Below are positions 54,629 to 63,429 of a stretch of DNA of 64,000 bases, in pieces (the stretch's first letter is position 1; each line of letters opens with the position of its first letter). This stretch comes from Bradyrhizobium niftali (GTDB lineage: Bacteria > Pseudomonadota > Alphaproteobacteria > Rhizobiales > Xanthobacteraceae), in assembly GCF_004571025.1 (NCBI RefSeq), contig NZ_SPQT01000015.1, positions 162,501 to 226,500 of the forward strand. Reading direction: 5' to 3'. The position numbers and the translations under genes were made by a program. The notes below the pieces were generated by a model that ran no database searches, was not told where the DNA came from, and saw only the letters and a program-made list of their open reading frames with translations.

Positions 54629-55792
54629 ATGGACAAGTCGAAGAAATTCGCCGATTGGAAGCCAAGAGATCGCGTTGCGCACCTGAAGCGTCGCATGTTC
54701 GAGACGGCGGACTCGCAGCGGATTGATCAGAGGCTGTTTCGGCTGTTCGATACCGCAGGGACCGGCCCCGAAGGTGACGGGGCCTTTGTCGTGGGCGAGA
54801 CCGGCGTGGGGAAAACCACGGGAGTGCGCCTGCTCACGGACCGGATTTACGAGGAACTTCGTGCCGAGGATCCTTCCGGGAAGTGGTCGCGACCCGAGAT
54901 TGCCGGCACCGATCTGCGGCCGATCCTCCATGAGACTGCCAACGGATTCAAGCGGCCGATCGCGGTCGTCTTGGTAGGCAAGAACACCACCTTCAACTCG
55001 TTTCTCGGGGATACGGCGGACGCCATCCAGGTAAATTTGCCGGTGGGCTACAAGTTCGGCGAGGCGCAGCTTCGGGTCAACAAGGCCGTGAAGAAGCAGG
55101 GCATCAAGATGGTCATCTTCGACGAGACGCAGCACATCGTCGAAGGCAACATGAACACCTATGATGCCGGCGACGTTTTCAAGCTGCTGATCAAATCGAG
55201 GGTCCAGGTGGTCTGCGTCGGCCTCACCAATGCTCTGGATCTGGCGACAGCAAACGACCAACTCGATCGCCTCGTGAAGAAAAAGATCGTGCTGGAGCCG
55301 TTTCGATGCACGGTCGGCGATTTCCCCGAGCTCGACAAGAAAGGTAACATAGTCGGTGACGAGGTCCAGGAGCCGACGGAATTCCGGCAACTGATGGCTC
55401 TGATTGACCATAGGGACGGCCCCGATAGCGTCTTGCCATTCGACAAGGCTTCGAATCTCTCCGCGCCCGATATGGCACTCCGCATCCATCAGGCCGGTGG
55501 CGGTTACATCGGCAGGATCATGCCGCTGATATATGAGGCGGCGACATTGGCGATCTACGATGGCTCAGCATGGGTCACGAAGAACCATTTCGAGGAGGCC
55601 TATCGCGAAGCCAGTCGGTGCGATGACAAGGACAACTGGTTTAAGATGGGCTTTTCCTCCGTCGTGGAGCGCTTCGGTTCGATCAGGGAAAAGAAACTGA
55701 TCTCGACGGGGATTGCCAAAAGACAACTGGAGCGGCACATGAGCAAACGCTCGCGCCGTCGCGTGACCGATGTGATCGCAGGACGCGACTGA
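54629..55792 (+). CDS. tniB: TnsC/TniB-like AAA+ ATPase
   Basis: An AAA+ protein of 387 residues: Walker A GETGVGKT (residues 56-63), Walker B MVIFDETQH (161-169), and a sensor region near VVCVGLTNALD. It is the ATP-dependent regulator that links target choice by TniQ to the transposase, as TnsC and TniB do. It starts 5 bases after the transposase stop and its own stop shares a base with the next ATG (TGATG), so the three genes are translated as a unit. Confidence 0.9.
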   Translation: MDKSKKFADWKPRDRVAHLKRRMFETADSQRIDQRLFRLFDTAGTGPEGDGAFVVGETGVGKTTGVRLLTDRIYEELRAEDPSGKWSRPEIAGTDLRPILHETANGFKRPIAVVLVGKNTTFNSFLGDTADAIQVNLPVGYKFGEAQLRVNKAVKKQGIKMVIFDETQHIVEGNMNTYDAGDVFKLLIKSRVQVVCVGLTNALDLATANDQLDRLVKKKIVLEPFRCTVGDFPELDKKGNIVGDEVQEPTEFRQLMALIDHRDGPDSVLPFDKASNLSAPDMALRIHQAGGGYIGRIMPLIYEAATLAIYDGSAWVTKNHFEEAYREASRCDDKDNWFKMGFSSVVERFGSIREKKLISTGIAKRQLERHMSKRSRRRVTDVIAGRD

Positions 55793-58197
55793 TGCTGGGA
55801 ACGTCGCATCGGCGGCCAATCGGCCTCTATGCCTGGGACGAGGTGGGTCCGGAGGAGAGCGCGCTCGGTTTTCTCCTACGCATGGCCGAGGAGAACGGCC
55901 ATCCGTCGACGGACAGCACCGTCATGGACATCGGCGTCCGCCGCGCCGGCATCGCGCGTGGGGTCCCAGAGCACATCAATCGGCTCGCGGCCGAAGCGAG
56001 GACGACACCGGCTGCGCTTCTTGCATACAGCCCGGTGCTTCGCGACGACGACAAGCTGGTCCTGCGCGGCCATGTTGTCGACAAGTACCTGCATTTCGGC
56101 GTGCGCAGGCTCTGTCCCGGATGTATCGCGGAATCCAATCACCATCGTTTCTGGTGGGACCTCGTCCCGGTGTCCATGTGTCCGCGGCACCGGTTGGAAT
56201 TAGTTGGGGCGTGTCCGTGCGGGGCCGAGCTGGGCTGGCGAGATGGCGGCGTGTCGATCTGTACAGATTGCGGCGCGCAGGACCGCTATCGGTTCGAGCG
56301 CCGGCCCGCGGAAGCGAAAGTGCTGCGGTCGGACGCCTACATCCTGTCCCGTTTCGGTGTCGGATCGGCAGAGACCGTCCAGGTCCTCGATTCACTTCCT
56401 ATGGCTGACGTATTCAAGATGCTGGAGCGCGTCGGGTCGGCCTGTGAAGGCTATAGTCGCGAGTGGCGTTCCGCAAAGTCGCTCGGCATCTCGTTAAGCG
56501 TTGTCCAGGCGCGCGGCTTCGAGGTGCTTGCCGACGGCAAAATGGATGAGGTGCTGACCCGCATTTTTGACGGATATATCAATCAGGGCGGAAAGCCGGA
56601 ACACGGGTTCAGCAAGTGCTATGGCTGGCTATATCACTGGTTCAACCACAAACGCGGCGTGAAATTCTCGCCACTTCTGGCGGAAGCTATCCATCTGCAC
56701 GGCGCTGCGCGTTTTCCGGTGACGCCCAAGGCCCATCTGGCCAAGATACCGGAAAATGCGCGCCGTAAACTCTCGCTAAAGGCTGCTGCAGCCAAAGCAG
56801 AAACGTCAGTGTTCGCCATGAAAAACATCGGCCTGGCGCTGGGCTTGATCCGGACAGAGAAGCTATCGGGTAGTCAGCTCTCGTTTTCGGTCGAGGACGT
56901 GGACCGGATTGCCCACGATTTGAAAGGAGCGCTCTCCTTCGAAGAAACCATGCAGCGTCTCGGCATCGGCAGGCGTCCATTGCGCGAAATGATGGAGAAC
57001 GGCTCGTTGGTGCCGGCTCTCGAGGGTGGCGGCAAGCGCCATGCTTACGTCTTCCGGCCGATGGACGTGGATGGTCTGCTGAGGAAACTTGCGGGCACCG
57101 CACCTGTGGTTTCCAAGCCTTCACCAACATTGTTGGCCATTTCGCGCTTGGGTAAGAACCGATCGGTTACGATCGCTCACGGTGTGCGATTAGTGCTTGA
57201 TGGGAAGGTGCTCGTTCGGGAGCGAATGCAGGGCCGCGACCTTGGCCTGAACGCCTTGTTCATTGCGGATAATGAGGCTCTCGCAGCGGTGGATCCCACC
57301 CATCATAAAATGCGCCAAGCGGCCACTGAAAAACTCATGGAAGCAGGAGAGTTGGTGCCGTTCTCCGCCGCGGCCAAGATCATGCGCCTAAATGCGCGTG
57401 GATTGCGCCGGGCCATCGAGATTGGCTTGTTTTCTGGCGTGGAGAAGGGAGCGAGCGCGCTGCCCCCGAAGCACGTCGATGCGTTCGCAAGAAAATTCAT
57501 TATGATGGGTGAGATCAAGGCGCGCGTTGGTGGCTATTTCCCAACGCTAAAGGACCAGATCGAACGCGCCGGCTTCAAGCCGGACAAACAGCTGACAAAG
57601 TGTCTCAACTCCGGCTATTTGCGCGCTGAGGTCGAGCCGTTTCTAAAGAAGCTTAAGCAAGGTGCGGTCTCGCTGGACATGCCGCCGCCAGCTCGGAACG
57701 CCGTCATCCAGGAAACGCGTCGGATTCTCGAGAATGCCGATCATCCGATCGAGACCAAGGAAGTCCTCTCGATGCTGCGCAAGAAGGAGGTGCGGCTTGG
57801 GCCTTCGGACAAGGACCAATTCTTTTACGCAACCATGAACGAGGAGAAGAACGAGTTCGTGTACCTGGTCGGTGCTGGTTGGTGGCTGCGCCAGCGAGCG
57901 TTCATGGGCCACATCTTTCCTGCAGATCGTGAGACCCCGAGCTATCACAATCTGGTCGACGAGGAGATCGTAGCGATAGTCCGACAGGCCAAATGGCCCA
58001 TGATGCCGGACGACATCGTGGCTAGCCTCGCGAAGAGACGAATCGCCATCGCATCGTCCGATCCGGTCGTCTATTTGCGCCGTATGGCGATCAGGAGGCC
58101 TGAAATCGTGCGCTTCCACGGTAAGGGGTATTGGGATTCGTCGCGAGCCTGGGCCCCTGCGAGATACTTTCCGAAAAAGGTTGCTGCCGCGGCTTGA
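55792..58197 (+). CDS. tniQ: TniQ/TnsD-like target-selection protein (large)
   Basis: A protein of 801 residues. The N-terminal ~170 residues are a TniQ domain: GLYAWDEVGPEESALGFLLR, then zinc ligands LCPGC (C108, C111), CPRH (C130, H133), CPCG and CTDCG (C157, C160). The remaining ~630 residues are helical with repeated DNA-binding-like units (FEETMQRLGIGRRPLREMME; FSAAAKIMRLNARGLRRAIE) and a final domain near 670-800. In TnsD-type proteins such a C-terminal part reads a fixed DNA site; the size here suggests sequence-specific targeting. The ATG overlaps the tniB stop. The gene is AT-richer than the core genome. Confidence 0.88.
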   Translation: MLGTSHRRPIGLYAWDEVGPEESALGFLLRMAEENGHPSTDSTVMDIGVRRAGIARGVPEHINRLAAEARTTPAALLAYSPVLRDDDKLVLRGHVVDKYLHFGVRRLCPGCIAESNHHRFWWDLVPVSMCPRHRLELVGACPCGAELGWRDGGVSICTDCGAQDRYRFERRPAEAKVLRSDAYILSRFGVGSAETVQVLDSLPMADVFKMLERVGSACEGYSREWRSAKSLGISLSVVQARGFEVLADGKMDEVLTRIFDGYINQGGKPEHGFSKCYGWLYHWFNHKRGVKFSPLLAEAIHLHGAARFPVTPKAHLAKIPENARRKLSLKAAAAKAETSVFAMKNIGLALGLIRTEKLSGSQLSFSVEDVDRIAHDLKGALSFEETMQRLGIGRRPLREMMENGSLVPALEGGGKRHAYVFRPMDVDGLLRKLAGTAPVVSKPSPTLLAISRLGKNRSVTIAHGVRLVLDGKVLVRERMQGRDLGLNALFIADNEALAAVDPTHHKMRQAATEKLMEAGELVPFSAAAKIMRLNARGLRRAIEIGLFSGVEKGASALPPKHVDAFARKFIMMGEIKARVGGYFPTLKDQIERAGFKPDKQLTKCLNSGYLRAEVEPFLKKLKQGAVSLDMPPPARNAVIQETRRILENADHPIETKEVLSMLRKKEVRLGPSDKDQFFYATMNEEKNEFVYLVGAGWWLRQRAFMGHIFPADRETPSYHNLVDEEIVAIVRQAKWPMMPDDIVASLAKRRIAIASSDPVVYLRRMAIRRPEIVRFHGKGYWDSSRAWAPARYFPKKVAAAA

Positions 58198-58508
58198 GCA
58201 GTTGCGGCGCTATGTCCTGTAAAGCTGCGAGTTGTTGCATCACGCTCGATTATGCCGCGGTGTTGGCTAGTTCTTCACCGCAGCCTCCTTCACCGGCACG
58301 CCCCTTGGGGTCGAAGCGGCATCCATGTGCCGCCCCTGGGTGTCGGCACGAACAAGTGTGGCGTGCCGATCGTGCGGCCGTAGTGGAAGTGCAGGATCAG
58401 TCATGATGCCGGCCCCTGCATGTTCGCAACCTAGGTTCGCCCGAGTTCCCAACCCGGCGACGATGCCGATCGGGACGTCAGTACCCACCTAGTCGCGAAG
58501 GAAAATGT
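58198..58508. other. Gap between tniQ and the tad-like operon
   Basis: The two operons converge here. No gene is recognised; a minus-strand frame (58267-58488) is not convincing. No intrinsic terminator or transposon end could be fixed. Confidence 0.5.
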
Positions 58509-58886
58509 TTAACTCGGAAAGCACGCCTGTGCTGTCAGAATCAGCGGCGAGAGATTGAGCACTTGCGGAAACTGAAATGTATAACTTGCGCTGACCTGAC
58601 TACCACAGGTCGGCGTGGCGTAGGTGAACGTCTGCGCTGGGAGATCCAGGCCGAATGCCTGCTGGGCAGCATAGCTCGTGATTTCATTGCTGCCTGGGCA
58701 TAGCGTCGGATTGACACTGGCGCAGCGTGCCGCCATTTCGGTCCCGTGTTGCAGACCGAGCTGGGTCCAAAACAACAGTCCGAACTCGATGATGCCAAAT
58801 ATGAACAGAAAGAAGACCGGTGCGGTCAACGCGAATTCGAGCGCCGACGCGCCGCGTTCGTCTCGCCATAGCGCAGTGACTTTCAC
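58509..58886 (-). CDS. TadE-like pilus/secretion protein
   Basis: A protein of 125 residues starting at GTG 58886, which overlaps the stop of the gene before it (GTGA). It has the TadE N-terminal pattern: a short charged leader (WRDERGASALEFALTAPVFF) ending in a transmembrane helix (FFLFIFGIIEFGLLFWTQLG), then a small exported domain with several Cys residues. TadE-type minor pseudopilins accompany Flp/Tad pili and need prepilin peptidase. It is the last of three overlapping genes. Confidence 0.84.
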   Translation of the reverse strand: MKVTALWRDERGASALEFALTAPVFFLFIFGIIEFGLLFWTQLGLQHGTEMAARCASVNPTLCPGSNEITSYAAQQAFGLDLPAQTFTYATPTCGSQVSASYTFQFPQVLNLSPLILTAQACFPS

Positions 58887-59398
58887 TGCAGCCTCGCAGT
58901 GGATTGAGCGTTGTAGGTGTAGGTGGCGGCGACAATCTGATAGTTGATCAGGGTATAGTAGGTCGCCTGCGCCGAGACCGTCGCATACGTGCCGGCCTGC
59001 GCACCGCCCGTGCAGACCGTTCCGCAACTAACCGAGCTAACTCCCGTGCTCGTGGGGCAGCCACAAAACTGAACAGGGCTTGGAGACGCCGTGACGGCTG
59101 TGGAATTCGTAGCGCTCGTTACCGCGCTCGAAATGCCGCTCGTGTCAAAGCCGTGCACAATGGCGTATTGAGCTCCGGCTTGCGCCGCATCCTCCACTTG
59201 CATTTTGCGATAGACGGCTAGCCCAATATCACTTACCGAGACCACCATCAGGGATAGCAGCGGGATCATGAATGCGAACTCGATTGCAGCTGCGCCGCTT
59301 TTATCGCGGACAGCGGCATGAACGAGGTCACGGACCCTGTCAAACGGTCGAACTCGGCTCTTAAGAGATAGATTTTGTCTCATTGAGGCCAACCTCAT
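58883..59398 (-). CDS. TadE/TadG-like protein
   Basis: A protein of 171 residues with a basic leader, the motif SGAAAIEFAFMIPLLSLMVV (TadE-type) and one transmembrane helix, then an exported Ser/Thr/Cys-rich domain (FCGCPTSTGVSSVSCGTVC). It overlaps the genes on both sides by 4 bases (ATGA and GTGA). Its role should be a minor pilin-like or assembly subunit; no main Flp pilin or TadA ATPase is in the window. Confidence 0.83.
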   Translation of the reverse strand: MRLASMRQNLSLKSRVRPFDRVRDLVHAAVRDKSGAAAIEFAFMIPLLSLMVVSVSDIGLAVYRKMQVEDAAQAGAQYAIVHGFDTSGISSAVTSATNSTAVTASPSPVQFCGCPTSTGVSSVSCGTVCTGGAQAGTYATVSAQATYYTLINYQIVAATYTYNAQSTARLQ

Positions 59399-60717
59399 TC
59401 GATGAGCTGCGCGGTTTGGCCGCCGATCGTGGCGGTGCCGAGCGCAGAGCAGTTAACCTGAACGTTCGATGTACCAGTGAATGTCAAGGTATCCGCGATG
59501 ATCTTGGTGCAGGAGGTGCTCGTGCCATTACCGCCGCTGAAGCTCAGATTGGCCTTTGGCAGGTAGATGGCGCCGCCAACATTTTGCGTGCCACCACCGG
59601 TCAGATTGAAGGCAGTTCCCGCAGGCATTTTTCGGTCGCCGTAGATTACGATGCCCTTGGTGGATCCGGCGGTCGGGGCCGTCAAATCAATGATGGCATT
59701 ACTGCCAATGGAGGCTGTGCCCCAGTTGCTGCCCGACCCCGTAAAGACCAGAGTCACACCGGTGCCGGTGATCGTGGCATTGCCAGCCACGCTTAGATTA
59801 GCACCGTCCAGGTAGTAGATCCCCGGATCGAGGTTTAGAGTCGCACCTGCATTGACAGTAATGCTGCCGCTGTAGCAGCCAGGACTGAGGGAATTTGTCT
59901 TTCCATTGGAGTTGACTGTGATCTTGGCGTTGGTGCAACTCGGCTCCGCTGGGGGCGAGACATTTGCGTAGGGATCGGCCACCGCCCTCATGTGAGTTCG
60001 GACCCCATTGGTGGCGGTGATATTGCTGGCCCCGGAAACGTCACCCACCACGCCGACCTGGTTGGCGGCGACGGAGGCACTACCGGCGACGTTGAGTGAT
60101 GGGCTCGCGCTTGAGTTGCTGTAGAGATTGCATTTGATCAGATTGAGCTGGTTGCCTCCGCTCACGTTCACTGCTGGGCTCGCCGTCGAATTGAGCGCGA
60201 GCACGCAGCCTGTCCCGGAATTTGGCAGTGCTACAGCACGTGCGGTGATAAGTATCGGATCTGACCCGAACAATGCTGATAGCAGCCGCGGTTGCAGCTG
60301 GCTGACGATGACTTCGACCGCTTGCGGATTTGAAGTATAATTGCCTGTCTTCGGCGGCTGGTTCACCGCAACAGTAACGTTGCTCACCGCATTCGCGTAG
60401 CCGTAGCTTGCCGTGACTGCGTTGGCTTCGGAGAGCAAATCAGTGCCGGCAGTTACAGCGGTTGCCGCACTCACCGCGCCTGAGTCCGCCGCACTCTGCA
60501 TATTCTTATGCTTATAGTACCACCATCCGACCTCGGTGCCGAGACCTGCTGTGCCAACCAGAACAGGCATCAACAACGCAGATAGAATGACGTAGCTGCC
60601 GGACTGGTCTCGTGAGAATCTCCGGATCAGGCTGCTACGGTTTAGGCACCACCGTGCACCTTCGTTTAGATATCGCGAAGCGCTGAAGGAGCGACTGCAG
60701 ATCTTCCTAAAGGTCAT
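59395..60717 (-). CDS. TadG-like protein with beta-helix-like C-terminus
   Basis: A protein of 440 residues. After a basic leader comes the Tad N-terminal motif (FSRDQSGSYVILSALLMPVL) and one helix, then ADSGAVSAATAV as in TadG. The last ~280 residues are rich in Asn, Ser, Thr and Gly with repeats such as ITVNAGATLNLDPGIYYLDG and LSVAGNATITGTGVTLVF, suggesting a right-handed beta-helix exposed at the cell surface. It lacks the usual von Willebrand domain of larger TadG proteins. First gene of the three-gene unit; AT-richer codons than the core genome. Confidence 0.84.
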   Translation of the reverse strand: MTFRKICSRSFSASRYLNEGARWCLNRSSLIRRFSRDQSGSYVILSALLMPVLVGTAGLGTEVGWWYYKHKNMQSAADSGAVSAATAVTAGTDLLSEANAVTASYGYANAVSNVTVAVNQPPKTGNYTSNPQAVEVIVSQLQPRLLSALFGSDPILITARAVALPNSGTGCVLALNSTASPAVNVSGGNQLNLIKCNLYSNSSASPSLNVAGSASVAANQVGVVGDVSGASNITATNGVRTHMRAVADPYANVSPPAEPSCTNAKITVNSNGKTNSLSPGCYSGSITVNAGATLNLDPGIYYLDGANLSVAGNATITGTGVTLVFTGSGSNWGTASIGSNAIIDLTAPTAGSTKGIVIYGDRKMPAGTAFNLTGGGTQNVGGAIYLPKANLSFSGGNGTSTSCTKIIADTLTFTGTSNVQVNCSALGTATIGGQTAQLIE

Positions 60718-60826
60718 GTTCCCCCCGAAGACTTGCCACTTTTTCCTGATCTAGATAGGTACAATCGGATAAAGGACGCCTCAATGAGCGTAGGAAAATT
60801 TTAGCTAAACGCGGGCGACTTGGGGT

Positions 60827-60890
60827 GACACCAAAACTCTCCGGCGAGTTTGGATGCTCGCTAGAATCATCGCTCGCGAGTTGGTGTCCT
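60827..60890. repeat. Inverted/direct repeat cluster, GAGTT(TT)GGTGTC
   Basis: GACACCAAAACTCTC, GGCGAGTTTGGATG and GCGAGTTGGTGTC are three versions of one motif, the first inverted relative to the others, within 64 bases. It could be a set of transposase binding sites or an operator for the tad-like operon 110-170 bases away. Confidence 0.55.
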
Positions 60891-61014
60891 GAATAATAGT
60901 CTCACCTGAATCCGCGCTTCGAAGAGCATCAGACTTACTAGCGGCAGGCGATTAAAAATGAACGTCAAATCGCAGGGTTAGCGTGATCGGAAAGATTCCC
61001 GGCTCCTGCCGCAA

Positions 61015-61158
61015 ATGGAAACCGGCGAGCTCATTTATGGCCGTCGCGAGAGCAGTTGCCGTGATGAGTTGGAGGAGGTCCGAGAATTGATCGGAGCCCT
61101 CAGGGGCCGAAAAACAAAGTCCGACGTGACCTCAACGCCTGAATTCTTCGCATTTTGA
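61015..61158 (+). CDS. Possible small unrecognised gene or remnant
   Basis: A 47-codon frame (ETGELIYGRRESSCRDELEE, VRELIGALRGRKTKS) with amino-acid content like a real helical protein. No ribosome site or family is recognised; it may be the end of a broken gene. Confidence 0.25.
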   Translation: METGELIYGRRESSCRDELEEVRELIGALRGRKTKSDVTSTPEFFAF

Positions 61159-61337
61159 CCCGGAACTCACGTCGAGGCCAAGGAAGGTAATCAAATTAGT
61201 GCGCGCCACATTAGCGCTGGCGCTCATTGGCATTCCTGACAATCTTTGCTTCGCAACTGCATTTGCCAAATCTTTCACCTGGATCGGTTGCGGGCATGCG
61301 GATGCGTTACACACGTCGCCTTTCGCCAATCGTGGCA

Positions 61338-61345
61338 GGAATTGT
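61338..61345. repeat. Left target-site duplication of the IS66 element
   Basis: GGAATTGT, identical to 63912-63919. An 8-bp duplication is the rule for IS66. Confidence 0.93.
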
Positions 61346-61395
61346 GTAACCGTCCGGTGAGGGCCGCGGGATAATCGCGCGGCGCGATGGTCCGA

Positions 61396-63036
61396 TCAGG
61401 CAACGGACTGGACGGGGGTCTTCTTCCATTCCCGGGGCAGCAGCTCATTGAGCCGGCTTTGCGGGGTGCTGGCGATACGGGACAGGACGTCCGCCAGCCA
61501 GGCTTGCGGATCGACGTCGTTGAGCTTTGCCGTCATGATCAGCGTCGCCATGATGGCGGCGCGGTCGGCACCACGTTCGGAGCCGGCGAAGAGCCAGGAC
61601 TTGCGGCCGAGGGCAAAGCCACGCAGCGCGCGCTCCGCCGCATTGTTTGTCAGGCAGATCCGTCCGTCATCGACGAAGCGAGCGAACCGGTCCCAGCGGC
61701 GCAGCATGTAGTCTATTGGCTTGGCGACCGCGGAGGAGTTCGATAGCCGGGCGCGCTGCTCGCGCAGCCATGCTTCCAATGCCGTCAAAAGCGGAGCGCT
61801 TTGTTCTTTGCGCACCCCCAGCCGCTCTTCGGCGCTTTGGCCGTTGATGGCGCGCTCAATATCGAACAGCGCATCAATGCGCTTGACCGCCTCCAGCGCG
61901 ATCGGCGAGATCGCCGCGGCATTCTTGCCGGCCCTCGCACTGGCGGCGATGTCCGCGAGCTCAAAAAACTGCCGCCTGGCATGAGCCCAACAGAGTGCGG
62001 GCGTGACCGGTCCCTGCGCGCGCAATGCGTCATACAGCTCGTTATAGCCACTATAGGCGTCGGCCTGCAGGATGCCGGTGAAGCTTTGAAGATGCCGCGT
62101 GGGATGCTCCTGCCGTCGATCGCGCGAGGCGTAATAGAGCGCGGCCGGCGGCGCCCGTCCGCAAAACGGCCGATCGTCGCGGACGTAGGTCCAGACATGC
62201 CCTTTGACCGTCTGCCCCTTGGCCAGGATCGGCACCGTGGTGTCATCGCCGTGCAGTCGCTCGGCGGCCAGGATGTGGCGCTCGATAAGCCGATAAAGCG
62301 GCTGCAGGGCCGCCGCACAGGTGCCGACCTGGTCCGCCAGTGTCGACAGGCTCAGATCTATGCCCTCCCGGGCGTAGCGCTCGCTCTGCCGGTTCAGGGG
62401 CTGATGCTGGCCAAACTTCTCGAACAGGATCATGGCCAGGAGGTTGGGCCCGGCGAAGCCGCGCGGTGTCACGTGGAAGGGCGCCGGCGGCTGAGTGATC
62501 GTCTCGCAGTCCCGACACGAGAACTTCTCGCGCACCGTCTGGATCACCTTCCACTTCCTGGGAACGACCTCCAGCGTCTCGGTAACGTCTTCGCCCAGCT
62601 TTGATAGCTTCGATGAGCCGCAGCAGGGGCAGCTCTCCGGAGCCGTGATCACGATGCGCTCGCGCGGCAAATGGTCGGGGAACGGTTTGCGCGACGGCCG
62701 CGTGCGCTTGAACGACCGCACGGTCTGTGTCTTGGCCGCGGCCTGCTCGGCTGCCAGTTCGTCCTCGGTTGCGGTTGCTTCGAGCTCTTCGAGCTGAAGC
62801 TCCATCTGCTCCAGGAGCCTTGCCTTGCGCTCCGAGCGAGTGCCATAAATCTGGCGACGCAGCTTCTCGATCTCGAGCTTGAGGTAACTGATCAGGGCCT
62901 CGGCCGCCTTCGCGTCCGCAGCCTCCGCTTTGGCGCTCGCCGCGACCGCTTCCGCTTGAAGGCGCGCGGCTCGCTCCGCGAGGATCATCGCATGCGCGGC
63001 GGCCAGATCGGTGGGAAGCGATTCAGATGTGGTCAC
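61396..63036 (-). CDS. tnpC: IS66 family transposase TnpC
   Basis: The DDE transposase of the element, 546 residues. It has an N-terminal coiled coil (KAAEALISYLKLEIEKLRRQI), a zinc-finger region (CPCCGSSKLSKL; CRDCETI), and the IS66 catalytic core (DDTTVPIL, LQADAYSGYNELYD, CWAHARRQFFELAD, then NNAAERALRGFALGRKSWLF with the catalytic Glu). The frame is intact and of normal length. It needs TnpA and TnpB for transposition in the studied IS66 elements. Confidence 0.95.
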   Translation of the reverse strand: MTTSESLPTDLAAAHAMILAERAARLQAEAVAASAKAEAADAKAAEALISYLKLEIEKLRRQIYGTRSERKARLLEQMELQLEELEATATEDELAAEQAAAKTQTVRSFKRTRPSRKPFPDHLPRERIVITAPESCPCCGSSKLSKLGEDVTETLEVVPRKWKVIQTVREKFSCRDCETITQPPAPFHVTPRGFAGPNLLAMILFEKFGQHQPLNRQSERYAREGIDLSLSTLADQVGTCAAALQPLYRLIERHILAAERLHGDDTTVPILAKGQTVKGHVWTYVRDDRPFCGRAPPAALYYASRDRRQEHPTRHLQSFTGILQADAYSGYNELYDALRAQGPVTPALCWAHARRQFFELADIAASARAGKNAAAISPIALEAVKRIDALFDIERAINGQSAEERLGVRKEQSAPLLTALEAWLREQRARLSNSSAVAKPIDYMLRRWDRFARFVDDGRICLTNNAAERALRGFALGRKSWLFAGSERGADRAAIMATLIMTAKLNDVDPQAWLADVLSRIASTPQSRLNELLPREWKKTPVQSVA

Positions 63037-63081
63037 GGCGATGATGGAATCACATCCATCACGATCCGCAAGCTCAAAGCC

Positions 63082-63429
63082 TCATCCGACCGATGTCGGC
63101 CGCCACGTCTCTTGTGGGTGCCTCCAATCGATCCCCGACAAGAGGTAACCGAGCTGCGCCGACGAGATCGTCACCACACCCTCAGCCGGGCTCGGCCAGA
63201 TGAAGCGACCCCGCTCCAGGCGCTTCGTGAACAGGCAGGCGCCCTGGCCATCATGCCAGATCACCTTCAAGAGGTTGCCGCGACGACCGCGGAAGCAAAA
63301 CAGGTGGCCGCCCAGCGGGTCGCGATGCAAGATCTCCTGAACCTGCAATGCCAGCGACGGAAAGCCCTTCCGCATGTCGGTATAGCCGGTCGCGAGCCAT
63401 ACCCGCACGCCGGCCGGCAACGGGATCAT
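63082..63429 (-). CDS. tnpB: IS66 accessory protein TnpB
   Basis: The 115-residue 'Orf2' of IS66 elements: PLPAGVRVWLATGYTDMRKG at the N-terminus, GHLFCFRGRRGNLLKVIWHD in the middle, LERGRFIWP after it. It is required for transposition but its action is unknown. It is unrelated to the RNA-guided TnpB of IS605. Its ATG overlaps the tnpA stop (ATGA). Confidence 0.95.
   Translation of the reverse strand: MIPLPAGVRVWLATGYTDMRKGFPSLALQVQEILHRDPLGGHLFCFRGRRGNLLKVIWHDGQGACLFTKRLERGRFIWPSPAEGVVTISSAQLGYLLSGIDWRHPQETWRPTSVG

Larger units (their letters stand above)
60718..61345. other. Upstream region of the tad-like operon, to the IS66 end
   Basis: No convincing gene over about 630 bases. It holds the GACACCAA-type repeat cluster at 60827-60890, a short plus-strand frame at 61015-61158 and a minus-strand frame at 61132-61329, neither recognised. 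It ends at the IS66 target duplication. Confidence 0.5.

Noticed and set aside
52464..58197. CRISPR-associated transposon
   Set aside because: No CRISPR repeats or cas genes were seen anywhere in the window, and the TniQ is long like TnsD rather than short as in guided systems.
61132..61329. A 65-codon minus-strand frame next to the IS66 element
   Set aside because: Unrecognised and without a ribosome site; too weak to list as a gene.
63082..63429. RNA-guided nuclease TnpB
   Set aside because: The IS66 protein only shares the name; it is 115 residues and has none of the RuvC motifs.
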